7,034 nt of DNA from Rhodococcus sp. IITR03 (lineage in GTDB: Bacteria > Actinomycetota > Actinomycetes > Mycobacteriales > Mycobacteriaceae): contig LATQ01000551.1 of the NCBI GenBank assembly GCA_001017865.1, forward strand, positions 1 to 7,034, given 5' to 3'. A program made the translations under genes and the position numbers. Each line of letters opens with the position of its first letter. Position 1 is the first letter of the stretch. Of the stretch, positions 1-6,255 are shown piece by piece. Below the pieces are notes generated by a model that saw only the letters and a program-made list of their open reading frames with translations, had not been told where the DNA came from and did not search any database.

Positions 1-282
1 CTCGTCGGGGGGCCGCCGCGATGGCGTCGACGGCGCGTTCGAGCAGGGTCGCGCCGAGCTCGTCGTAGGCGGTGGTGACGAGGTCGGTCATGTCGGTGAA
101 ACTCTCGTAGAAGAAGCGCGGGCCGACTCCCGCAGTGGCCGCGACCTTCCGTACCGTCGCCGCCGACCAGCCTCGTCGGCGACGACGTCGATCACCGCGT
201 TCTGGAGACGCTTGCGGCGTTCGGCGCGCCGGTCGGCCGGGGCGACGCCGCGATACGCGCGGGTGGCTTCGGGCTCGGACAC
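1..282 (-). CDS. TetR-family transcriptional regulator, N-terminal part, frame broken
   Basis: This is the N-terminal DNA-binding part of a TetR/AcrR-type repressor; the ligand-binding C-terminal domain lies beyond the left edge. Reading starts at a GTG (complement of 280-282). A basic stretch near residues 18-26 leads into the first helix (NAVIDVVADE). The rest of the helix-turn-helix, with VRKVAATAGVG and the typical RFFYESF recognition segment at about residues 44-62, appears only after a frame change near 171-173. Adding one G to the minus strand (GAGGCTGG to GAGGGCTGG) joins the two parts and restores the usual GW after the first helix. A run of six G at 7-12 may hide a second slip. The gene is divergent from the DUF2236 oxygenase across about 119 bp, a usual arrangement for a TetR repressor and its target. 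No clear ribosome-binding site is seen, so the start is moderately sure. The ligand is unknown. Confidence 0.8.
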
Positions 283-326
283 ATCGTCGAGTGTGGCACA
301 ACACCACCGACCTTCAGGAATCGATC

Positions 327-361
327 AATTCCGGAATCAAGTGTTTACTAATTGTGGAATC
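327..361. repeat. Direct repeat pair, candidate TetR operator
   Basis: Two 12-bp copies, AATTCCGGAATC (327-338) and AATTGTGGAATC (350-361), match at 10 of 12 positions and lie 23 bp apart. The first contains the 10-bp palindrome ATTCCGGAAT (328-337). A third GGAATC occurs at 317-322. The repeats flank the proposed -35 hexamer in the tetR/oxygenase gap, where a repressor site would be expected. The operator role is inference. Confidence 0.4.
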
Positions 362-372
362 CTTGTCATAGT
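344..372 (+). promoter_or_regulatory. Candidate promoter of the DUF2236 oxygenase gene
   Basis: TTTACT (344-349) and CATAGT (367-372) are separated by 17 bp. Each matches four of six bases of the SigA-type -35 and -10 consensus. They lie in the most AT-rich patch of the left half, 30 bp upstream of the start codon. Overlap with the direct repeats suggests repressor control. No experimental support. Confidence 0.4.
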
Positions 373-401
373 CGATCCCCGAATCCGGACGAGGAGGAAA
401 C

Positions 402-1699
402 GTGACGATCGATGCCCCGTCGACTGCCCACCTGCACGACCGAACCGATCGACTCGCACCGAAGCCGATCCTGCGAGAGGGCGGCCCGCGTCTGGCGATG
501 TCGTTGCTCGCCGGCGACTCGGTGCGACCGACCCGGGCCCAGGCCCGGGCGTTCGCCAAGTTCGCGCACACCTGCGATCCCGTGGCCGACGATCTGGTCG
601 CCGCGATGCGCCGCGACCGGCTCCGCATCCGCACACAGTTCGAGCAGGCACTCGAACACGGCATCGAGACCGTGGACGATCCCGCACCCGAGGTGGCAGC
701 GTTCATCGCCACCCTCGACGACGTGCCGTTCTGGGTCGACTACGACAAGCTCGATCTCGCTGCGCGGGCAATCGCACGGATGCCGATGAGCACCCTCATG
801 GCGTTCACCACCGCCATCGCCTTCCCGGCCAGCTACGTCTCCCCGCGCGTCAACGACGTGCTGTTGCGCGGCGGCGACCTCGCGAAACGCGCCGCGGGTC
901 GGATCGTCGAGACGGTCTCGTGGTCGATGGACTGCACGGCGCCCGGCGGAATGGAGCGCTTCGGAGCGGGGACGAAGAACACCGCCCGTGTCCGCGTCGT
1001 GCACGCCTACATCCGTGCCGGGATCGATCGGGTCGACGACTGGAACACCGACACGCACGGCCGGCCCGTGAACCAGTTGCACTACTGCGTGACGATGATC
1101 CCGATCGCCGGGGTGGCCCTCGCCGTCATGGCGGCCGGGCACTGGTACTCGCGACGTGAGCGCGACGCGATCGTCCACCTCTACCGCTACGTCGCCCACA
1201 CCATGGGCGTGACGGCGGAACTGCAGGTCACGTCCTTCGACGAGCTCCTGCGTCTGATCTGGCTGGCGGTCTGGTCGGAGGTCGACCCCGACGACTCGTC
1301 CGCCGCTCTCACCGAGGCCGCGCTGAAGGCCGTTCCCCGCATCTACGGGGTCGACGGCCCCGGCGCGGCGAACCGCATCAGGAGCTGGGCGCACTACCAC
1401 TTCCACGCCGACCTGGCCCGCCTGTCGCTGGGCTCCGGATACGCCGACGCCGTGGGCGTTCCGCGACTGAGCCGATGGCGGCGCTGTATCCGGTGTGGTT
1501 CGCGCGCAACCTCCTACGCGACCGCCTGAGTGTCCTGGTGCCCGGTGGTGCCGGACGCGCCGCCCGGCGGGGTCACGCCGAGCGCATGCGGGAGATCGCC
1601 GAGGTGAAGCGGCGGCTCGAAGTACGGCCCTACGAACGGGACGGAGCCGTGCAGTCGATCCGCGAACGCGACCGCGAACTCCGGGCGCGATCGGCCTGA
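402..1699 (+). CDS. MpaB/Lcp-type oxygenase-family protein (DUF2236), frame broken near C-terminus
   Basis: The protein belongs to the DUF2236 family, now called the MpaB/rubber-oxygenase catalytic domain. Members include fungal MpaB and the heme-b rubber oxygenase Lcp; many bacterial members have no known substrate. The GTG start follows a strong GGAGG (393-397). Visible family features are the helical domain with FWVDYDKLD near residue 110, a conserved block WSMDCTAPGGMERFG (174-188), and the RVRVVHAYIR helix whose His201 is the likely axial heme ligand, followed by NQLHYCVTMIP. The first frame runs to a stop at 1529 but loses family-like sequence after about 1470. The continuation (MAALYPVWFARNLLRDR onward, to 1699) is one frame over. 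One C added at 1471-1474 (AGCCGATG to AGCCCGATG) gives a 432-residue protein. No signal peptide is seen. The divergent TetR gene probably controls it. The substrate cannot be read from sequence. Confidence 0.82.
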
Positions 1700-1775
1700 T
1701 CCGGACATCGGGAACGCTCTGGCGCGAACAGCCCTCGCCACCATCGCGACTCTGCAAGTGTGGTTCGTGAAGGAA

Positions 1776-1805
1776 CTGTCGCATGCAGAGCTGTCGCACG
1801 CAGAG
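1776..1805 (+). repeat. Tandem 15-bp repeat upstream of the osmC-like gene
   Basis: CTGTCGCATGCAGAG (1776-1790) is followed directly by CTGTCGCACGCAGAG (1791-1805), with 14 of 15 bases identical. The TGCAGAG end of the first copy also forms a 7-bp inverted repeat with CTCTGCA at 1750-1756. The second copy ends two bases before the ribosome-binding site. It could be an operator or a chance tandem duplication. Confidence 0.6.
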
Positions 1806-1816
1806 AAGGAGAGGTC

Positions 1817-2257
1817 ATGCCCACTCGTACCGCACGGACCGCATGGAACGGGGATCTGCAGAAGGGCTCCGGTCAGGTGGAGCTCACCAGCTCGGGCCGT
1901 GGCACGTTCGACGTGTCGTTCCCGAAACGCTCGGCGGAGAACGCGGACGGCACCACCAGCCCCGAGGAGCTCGTCGCCGCCGCGCATTCGTCGTGCTACG
2001 CGATGCAGTTGTCCGCACTGATCGCGGAGGCGGGCGGCACACCGCAGAGCCTCGAGGTCACCGCCGACGTCTCGCTGGGGCCCGACCCGGCGGGCGGATT
2101 CCGGCTCACCGGAATCGAACTGAAGGTGCGGGGTGAGGTCGACGGCCTCGACGCCGACGGCTTCGTCAAGGCCGCAGAGGACGCGAAGGCGGGATGTCCC
2201 GTGAGCAAGGCACTCACCGGCGTCGAGATCTCCCTGGACGCCGCCCTCGAGAGCTGA
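1817..2257 (+). CDS. OsmC/Ohr-family thiol peroxidase
   Basis: An intact 146-residue protein of the OsmC/Ohr superfamily. These small cytoplasmic dimeric peroxidases reduce organic hydroperoxides with a reactive Cys pair. The peroxidatic Cys60 sits in the AAHSSCYAMQLS helix and the resolving Cys127 in AGCPVSKAL. The acidic SPEEL segment near residue 50 and the N-terminal beta sheet (about residues 8-38, including an Arg in FPKRSAEN) also fit. Subfamily is uncertain; the SAENADGTTSPEELVAAAHSSCYAMQ pattern, split here as SAENADG and SPEELVAAAH, looks more like the OsmC/YhfA type than strict Ohr. The ATG is chosen because GGAG (1808-1811) lies five bases upstream; an in-frame upstream GTG at 1760 would read through the tandem repeat and lacks family similarity. 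It lies 117 bp after the oxygenase gene and 60 bp before the FrnE-like gene, on the same strand. Confidence 0.9.
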   Translation: MPTRTARTAWNGDLQKGSGQVELTSSGRGTFDVSFPKRSAENADGTTSPEELVAAAHSSCYAMQLSALIAEAGGTPQSLEVTADVSLGPDPAGGFRLTGIELKVRGEVDGLDADGFVKAAEDAKAGCPVSKALTGVEISLDAALES

Positions 2258-2317
2258 CCGGGTTCATGGACGATCGGCCCGGGAACAGAGCACGTCAGGG
2301 CCGGGTTGTACCCGAAT

Positions 2318-3003
2318 ATGAGCATGCCCGACGTACTTCTCCCCACAGCCCACATCGAGATCTGGTCCGACATCGCCTGCCCCTGGTGCTACATCGGCAA
2401 GCGGCGTTTCGCGGAGGCGCTCGAGTCCTTCGACGACCGCGACCGGATCGAGGTCACCTGGAGGTCGTACCAGCTCTCGCCCGACACACCGGTCGGGCGA
2501 CGGGTCCCCGAGATCGAGGCGCTCGTCGCGATGAAGGGGATGCCGGCCGAGCAGGTCCGGCAGATGTTCGCCCAGGTCTCGGACACCGCTGCGACGTGGG
2601 ACTCGAGATCGACTTCGACAACGTCGTCGCCGCCAACACCTTCGATGCGCATCGGCTCGCGCATCTGGCCGGCGACAAGCGCGACGAGGTCCTCGAGGCG
2701 TTGTTCCGTGCGCATTTCGTCGACGGCGAGGTGGTCGACGATGTGGATGTCCTCGTGAAGGTCGCCACCGAGGTCGGGCTCGATCCGGAGTCGACGCGCG
2801 CAGCCCTCGACGGCGACGATCCCGCCGGTGAGGCCGCGGCCGACGCCGTGACCGCCGATCTCTTCGACGCACGACGGATCGGCGTGCAGGGGGTGCCGTT
2901 CTTCGTGGCCAACCGCGCCGTCGCAGTGTCGGGTGCGCAGCCGGTGGACGTCTTCCGTCAGTTCCTGCGCAAGGCCGTCGATGATGTGACGGTCAAGCTG
3001 TGA
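2318..3003 (+). CDS. FrnE-type DsbA-family oxidoreductase, frame broken
   Basis: A thioredoxin-fold protein of the DsbA/FrnE group, cytoplasmic dithiol-disulfide oxidoreductases. The signature WSDIACPWCYIGKRRF gives the active-site pair Cys21-Pro-Trp-Cys24, and GVQGVPFFV carries the expected cis-proline (about Pro194). The N-terminal half is in one frame up to about 2593. The C-terminal half (GLEIDFDNVVAANTFDAHRL onward) is in another. One G added near 2596 (ACGTGGG to ACGGTGGG) gives a continuous 228-residue protein, normal for the family. The start is not secure: ATG 2318 and ATG 2324 have no ribosome-binding site, while TTG 2306 has AGGG five bases upstream but sits in a small hairpin (CGGGT-TGT-ACCCG, 2302-2314). 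The stop overlaps the convergent DUF1990 gene by 11 bp. The neighbouring thiol peroxidase suggests a shared role in thiol redox control, which is inference. Confidence 0.85.
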
Positions 3004-3523
3004 GTGCCGCGAGATAACGTCGCGCGATCTGCTGCTGGAGCAGGTGCCCGACGGGACCGGCCAACTTCGTATACCAGCGGGCGGGGCGGGAGAACGCGAG
3101 CACCGTGCCCCGCACCCGCCCGTCCGCGGTGCGCTCGACGACGAAGGTCTCCTCGCCGCATTCGGGATGGCCCGGGAGTGTGCCGTAGGTGAACCCGCGT
3201 ACGTCCGGGGTGTCGACGATGTCGATCACGCGGCACCGCGCCGACGCGCGCACCGGACCGAGACCGAAGCCGAGATCCACTTCGACGCCGGGTACTGCGA
3301 GGGGCGTACCGGCCGGGATTCGTATGCCCGCGCCGCGATGCATGTCCCACGAGAACAACCGGGCAGCGGCGACCTCGAACACGGTGTCGCCGCTGCCCAG
3401 TTCGCTCTCGACCTTCAGGTGCCGATAACCGGAGGGGAGCGGTGCCTCGCCGCGGAAGGCACGCAGGCTCGCTCCCACCTCCGGATAGGTGAACTCACGC
3501 CCGGACCCGCCGGACGCGGACAT
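2993..3523 (-). CDS. DUF1990 (UPF0548) family protein
   Basis: An intact 176-residue protein recognised as DUF1990 by its opening TYPEVGAS motif (residues 12-19), the central FEVAAARLFSWDMHRGAG segment, and the later RGFTYGTLPGHPECGEE block. The GTLPGHPE.GEE.F pattern is typical of this family. No biochemical function is established for it. No signal peptide or membrane helix is apparent. The start ATG is chosen because it follows the mhuD stop by a single base (TGAGATG on the minus strand), which implies translational coupling; an in-frame upstream start would overlap mhuD by about 90 bp with Arg/Ser-rich sequence of no family likeness. Cotranscription with a heme-degrading enzyme makes a heme- or iron-linked role worth testing, but this is only context. 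Its stop overlaps that of the convergent FrnE-like gene. Confidence 0.85.
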   Translation of the reverse strand: MSASGGSGREFTYPEVGASLRAFRGEAPLPSGYRHLKVESELGSGDTVFEVAAARLFSWDMHRGAGIRIPAGTPLAVPGVEVDLGFGLGPVRASARCRVIDIVDTPDVRGFTYGTLPGHPECGEETFVVERTADGRVRGTVLAFSRPARWYTKLAGPVGHLLQQQIARRYLAALTA

Positions 3524-3524
3524 C

Positions 3525-3830
3525 TCAGGACTTCTTGACGTCGAGGACGACCTCGAACTCGAGGAGCGAGGCGCCGGTCGCGACGGGCTTCTTCGCCTCA
3601 CCCGCGTGGGCGGCACGTGCGTCGCCGTCGCGCCACGCGGCGAAGTCCTCCTCGGACTCCCACTGCGTCACCACGAAGTACCGGTTCTCGCCGGCGGTGG
3701 GACGGAGCAGCTGGAAACCCAGGAAGCCGGGGGAGTTGTCGACGGTGTGCGCCCGATTGGCGAATCGCTTCTCCAGCTCGGGGCCGGCGCCTTCGGGAAC
3801 TTCGATTGCGTTGATCTTCACGACTGCCAT
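3525..3830 (-). CDS. mhuD: MhuD-like heme-degrading monooxygenase
   Basis: A complete 101-residue ABM-fold protein very close, as I recall it, to M. tuberculosis MhuD (Rv3592). The shared blocks include VVKINAIEVP, AGPELEKRF, NSPGFLGFQLLRP and PVATGASLLEFEVVLDV. MhuD binds heme and cleaves it with oxygen to release iron and mycobilin without carbon monoxide. Residues known to matter there are at the same numbers here: Asn7, Arg26, Phe63, Trp66 and the heme ligand His75. The protein is expected to be a small cytoplasmic dimer. It is the first gene of a tight pair with the DUF1990 gene. Its start lies 33 bp from the divergent hydrolase start; a TANNNT motif seven bases before the ATG suggests a leaderless transcript. 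Iron or heme regulation would be expected, but no recognisable IdeR/DtxR box fits in the gap. Confidence 0.93.
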   Translation of the reverse strand: MAVVKINAIEVPEGAGPELEKRFANRAHTVDNSPGFLGFQLLRPTAGENRYFVVTQWESEEDFAAWRDGDARAAHAGEAKKPVATGASLLEFEVVLDVKKS

Positions 3831-3837
3831 GCGCGAG

Positions 3838-3843
3838 AGCCTA
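3838..3843 (-). promoter_or_regulatory. Candidate -10 element of mhuD (leaderless)
   Basis: On the minus strand TAGGCT fits the actinobacterial TANNNT -10 pattern and ends seven bases before the mhuD ATG, so transcription would begin at or next to the start codon. No convincing ribosome-binding site stands at normal spacing (GGAG is 13 bases away), which fits leaderless translation. Confidence 0.4.
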
Positions 3844-3849
3844 CTCCGC

Positions 3850-3855
3850 TAACTT
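3850..3855 (+). promoter_or_regulatory. Candidate -10 element of the alpha/beta hydrolase gene (leaderless)
   Basis: TAACTT fits TANNNT and ends eight bases before the GTG start of the hydrolase. No Shine-Dalgarno sequence precedes the GTG. With the mhuD element it makes a back-to-back pair of leaderless promoters within 33 bp. Confidence 0.4.
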
Positions 3856-3863
3856 GGTCGATT

Positions 3864-4616
3864 GTGTTGCACGACGAGGGCGGAACCGGACGACCCATCC
3901 TGCTGTTGCACGGCCTCATGGGCAGCGCCCGCACGTGGCGTCGTCACGTGCCGTGGTTACGCGGGCACGGGCACGTGTACACCTTCGACGCCGCCGGTCA
4001 CGGCCGTCCCGCTCCCGACGAACTCACCACCGAAGCGTTCGTCGCCGATCTCACAACCCACCTCACTGAGATCACCGAACCACTCGTCGTGATCGGGCAT
4101 TCGATGGGCGCCCTGCACGCGTGGTGCTTCGCCGCCGCCCATCCCGAGCGGGTCACCGCGCTGGTGCTCGAGGACATGGCGCCCGACTTCCGGGGACGCA
4201 CGGCCACGAACTGGGCGGCGATGATCACGCAGTGGCCGCAGCCGTTCCCCACCGAGGACGCGGTGTTCGATTTCTTCGGACCCGTCGCGGGTCGCTACTT
4301 CCTCGATTCGTTCGTCCGCCGCGACGACGGCTGGTATCTGCACGGCGACGTCGAGACCTTCCGCGACATCTCGGAAGAGTGGGGGTCGCGGCACTTCTGG
4401 GACGAGTGGAACTCGATCCGCGTGCCCGCGCTGCTGCTCGAAGGCGAGTTCACCATCACCCCGAGGGCAGATGCGGCGGATGGCGACGCGACCCGGCACC
4501 GACCACGTCCTCGTCGACGGCGCCGGGCATCTCGTGCACGACGACCGGCCCGACGAGTTCCGCACCGCCGTGGAACACTTCCTCACCGCGCACGCACTCT
4601 CGGCGAGCGACTCTAG
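3864..4616 (+). CDS. Alpha/beta hydrolase-fold protein, frame broken
   Basis: A small alpha/beta hydrolase of unknown substrate, apparently the counterpart of M. tuberculosis Rv3591c. Visible are the oxyanion-hole segment LLLHGLMGSARTW (from about residue 13), the DAAGHGRP loop (42-49), the nucleophile elbow GHSMG with Ser80, and near the C-terminus GAGHLVHDDRPDEF carrying the catalytic His. The acid residue is not obvious; the strand LLLEGEFTIT has Glu where Asp is more usual. The frame is good to about 4458, then shifts by a net two missing bases at 4458-4468 (one C, one G would give ITPEGQM). A third lost base, likely in 4590-4612, would let it end at TAG 4614-4616, giving about 251 residues; as written, the second frame runs on into mutY antisense. 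The GTG start follows a TANNNT motif and lacks a ribosome-binding site. It converges on mutY, their stops sharing a CTAG. Confidence 0.83.
   Translation: MLHDEGGTGRPILLLHGLMGSARTWRRHVPWLRGHGHVYTFDAAGHGRPAPDELTTEAFVADLTTHLTEITEPLVVIGHSMGALHAWCFAAAHPERVTALVLEDMAPDFRGRTATNWAAMITQWPQPFPTEDAVFDFFGPVAGRYFLDSFVRRDDGWYLHGDVETFRDISEEWGSRHFWDEWNSIRVPALLLEGEFTITPRADAADGDATRHRPRPRRRRRASRARRPARRVPHRRGTLPHRARTLGERL
4613..4616. other. Shared CTAG stop codons of convergent genes
   Basis: The palindrome CTAG supplies TAG on the plus strand (4614-4616, hydrolase, if its last indel is restored) and TAG on the minus strand (complement of 4613-4615, mutY). The two genes then have no intergenic space, and any terminator would lie inside coding sequence. 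Confidence 0.55.
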
Positions 4617-5494
4617 GAGGTCGAGCCCTCGCCGGCGAGTGCGAACCGGCCGTCGTCGGTCTGCTCCACGAGACCGTCCACGAGCAGCGAATGCAGGGCG
4701 CGGTCGCGCTGGCCCGGATCCGTGGTCCACACGCTGTCGAGAACGGGTCGCTCCACAGGGACGCTGCTCTCGCGCAGTACCGCCATCAATCGGCCTCGCA
4801 CCTGCCGGTCGGTGCCGGCGAACTTCTGCACCTTCCGGGGCGGTCCGTCGTGGGCGGGTCGCCCGGCCTGCACCCACGCGCACTCGGGCAGCGGGCAGCG
4901 TCCGCAGTCGGGTGTGCGGGCGGTGCACACGGTCGCGCCGAGTTCCATCAGTGCCGCGGAGAAGGTCGCCGCACGCGCACGCTGACGCGGAAGGATCGCC
5001 TCGACATCGGCGAGATCCCGCGTGGTCGAGGGGTTTCCGGGTTCCGCCCGGCCGTGGACGGCGCGGGCGACGACACGACGCACGTTCGTGTCCACCACCG
5101 GCACACGCTGCCCGTACGCGAAACACGCCACCGCTCGCGCGGTGTATGCGCCGACGCCGGGCAGAGTCAGCAGGACGTCGACGTCCTCGGACCCGATCGT
5201 CGTGCTCGGCTGCGAGTACGCCGGCGCACTCGTGCAGGCGCAGCGCGCGGCGCGGATAGCCGAGCTTGCCCCACGCCCGCAACACCTCGGCCTGACTCGA
5301 AACGGCCATGGCGGACGGCACGGGCCAGCGCTGCACCCACTCCTCCCAGATCGGGCGACCCGGGCCACCGGCGTCTGCTGCAGCATGACCTCGGACATGA
5401 GGATCTGCCAGCCCGTCACCCCGTCGTGGCGCCACGGCAGGTCGCGCGCCTGGGCGGCATACCAGCGCAGCAACGACGGCGCATCCACGGACAT
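4613..5494 (-). CDS. mutY: A/G-specific adenine glycosylase MutY, frame broken twice
   Basis: MutY removes adenine mispaired with 8-oxoguanine, preventing G:C to T:A mutation. The ATG follows a strong GGAGGAG seven bases upstream. In order: LPWR near residue 19; the WQILMSEVMLQQTPVARV helix with catalytic Glu35; the helix-hairpin-helix LPGVGAYTARAV (from about 112); VPVVDTNVRRV with the catalytic Asp (about 136); and an iron-sulfur ligand set CTARTPDC-GRC-PLPEC (Cys191, 198, 201, 206 in the repaired protein). The middle segment (PIWEEWVQRWP through LRLHECAGVLAAEHDD) is in a different frame. It requires one base restored near 5353-5355 and a net two near 5188-5194. Repaired length is about 294 residues, normal for actinobacterial MutY. 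Because the shifts cancel, the stop is still in frame with the start. It is divergent from canB and converges on the hydrolase. Confidence 0.9.
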   Translation of the reverse strand: MSVDAPSLLRWYAAQARDLPWRHDGVTGWQILMSEVMLQQTPVARVARSGRSGCSAGPCRPPWPFRVRPRCCGRGASSAIRAARCACTSAPAYSQPSTTIGSEDVDVLLTLPGVGAYTARAVACFAYGQRVPVVDTNVRRVVARAVHGRAEPGNPSTTRDLADVEAILPRQRARAATFSAALMELGATVCTARTPDCGRCPLPECAWVQAGRPAHDGPPRKVQKFAGTDRQVRGRLMAVLRESSVPVERPVLDSVWTTDPGQRDRALHSLLVDGLVEQTDDGRFALAGEGSTS

Positions 5495-5575
5495 CTCGGG
5501 TCTCCTCCGGTCACAGGGTCGGGTGTCGGGTTCCATCGAGAAGATGTCGAACGAAATCGGACATGGGCGCAGGTG

Positions 5576-5581
5576 AATAAT
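5576..5581 (+). promoter_or_regulatory. Candidate -10 element of canB
   Basis: AATAAT matches five of six bases of TATAAT and ends six bases before the canB ATG, so the mRNA may be leaderless or nearly so. A weak AGGTGA at 5571-5576 could instead serve as a ribosome-binding site, 11 bases from the ATG. No good -35 is seen. Confidence 0.4.
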
Positions 5582-5587
5582 GTACGC

Positions 5588-6215
5588 ATGCCGAACTCCA
5601 ATCCCATCTCCGCCTGGAAAGCCCTGACCGAGGGTAATCATCGTTTCGTCAGCGGTACCCCGCTGCACCCGAGCCAGGGAATCGACCGTCGCGCCGAGCT
5701 CGTCAACGGTCAGCATCCCACCGCCGTGCTGTTCGGCTGCGGAGACTCCCGCGTCGCCGCAGAGATCATCTTCGACCAGGGGCTCGGCGACATGTTCGTG
5801 GTCCGCACCGCGGGTCACGTCATCGACAGCTCCGTGCTCGGCTCCATCGAGTATGCCGTCGACATCCTCGACGTTCCGCTCATCGTCATCCTCGGCCACG
5901 ACAGCTGCGGTGCCGTGGCGGCGACCATCGACGCCCTCGACAAGGGCACTGTGCCGGTGGCACATCCGCAGCCTCGTCGAGCGTGTCGCTCCGTCGATCC
6001 TCATGGGCCGGGCCGAGGGGCTGTCCACCGTCGACGAGCTCGAGGGTCGCCACGTGGTCGAGACGGGCAAGCTGCTCACGGATCGTTCCCGCATCATCGC
6101 CGAGCGCATCGCCGATGGCCGCTGCGCCATCGTGGGCGTCACCTACAAGCTCGAGGACGGCAAGGTGAGTCTGCGCGGCCACTTCGGCGACATCGGTGAG
6201 GTCTCCGACAACTGA
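5588..6215 (+). CDS. canB: Beta-class carbonic anhydrase CanB, frame broken
   Basis: A zinc enzyme interconverting CO2 and bicarbonate in the cytoplasm. The beta-class signature is complete: zinc ligand Cys51 and the Asp53-Arg55 dyad in FGCGDSRV, then His104 and Cys107 in ILGHDSCGA. These match the numbering of M. tuberculosis Rv3588c (Cys51, Asp53, His104, Cys107). The first frame holds to about 5957. The C-terminal part (HIRSLVERVAPSILMGRAEG to HFGDIGEVSDN) lies in another frame. Two G added at 5958-5960 would give VPVGHIRSLVERV, the sequence expected here, and a 209-residue protein close to the usual length. All metal-binding residues are upstream of the break. It is divergent from mutY with a 93-bp gap and is followed by hairpins that probably end its transcript. 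Confidence 0.92.
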
Positions 6216-6226
6216 AGACGTGTGCA

Positions 6227-6255
6227 CCTGCCGGTCACAACGATGTGACCGCAGG
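6227..6255 (+). terminator. Hairpin after canB, candidate intrinsic terminator
   Basis: Eleven bases after the canB stop, CGGTCACA (6232-6239) pairs with TGTGACCG (6244-6251) around the loop ACGA. The stem extends by CCTG (6227-6230) with CAGG (6252-6255) across one bulged C at 6231. Restoring one G near 6251 would make a perfect 13-bp stem. There is no T-run, as is often the case for actinobacterial terminators. Confidence 0.55.

Noticed and set aside
366..1799. Long minus-strand open frame (477 codons) opposite the DUF2236 gene
   Set aside because: Arg/Gly/Pro/Val-rich translation with no family likeness; it mirrors the third-position GC bias of the real gene on the plus strand.
1760..1816. 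Upstream GTG start for the osmC-like gene
   Set aside because: It would translate the tandem repeat into sequence unlike the family, while ATG 1817 has a good ribosome-binding site.
2258..2300. Terminator after the osmC-like gene
   Set aside because: Only a 5-bp CCGGG/CCCGG pairing around a long loop is present, too weak to call.
3957..5435. Minus-strand open frame of 492 codons
   Set aside because: Only a short piece (about 5190-5355) carries true MutY middle sequence because of the two frame breaks; the remainder is shadow.
5940..5970. Programmed ribosomal frameshift in canB
   Set aside because: No slippery heptamer or downstream pseudoknot is apparent, a net two-base loss is needed, and similar breaks occur in unrelated genes of the window.
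4121..6199. Plus-strand open frame of 692 codons across hydrolase, mutY and canB
   Set aside because: Only its last part (from 5588) is real canB; the rest is out-of-frame hydrolase and antisense mutY, left open by high GC.
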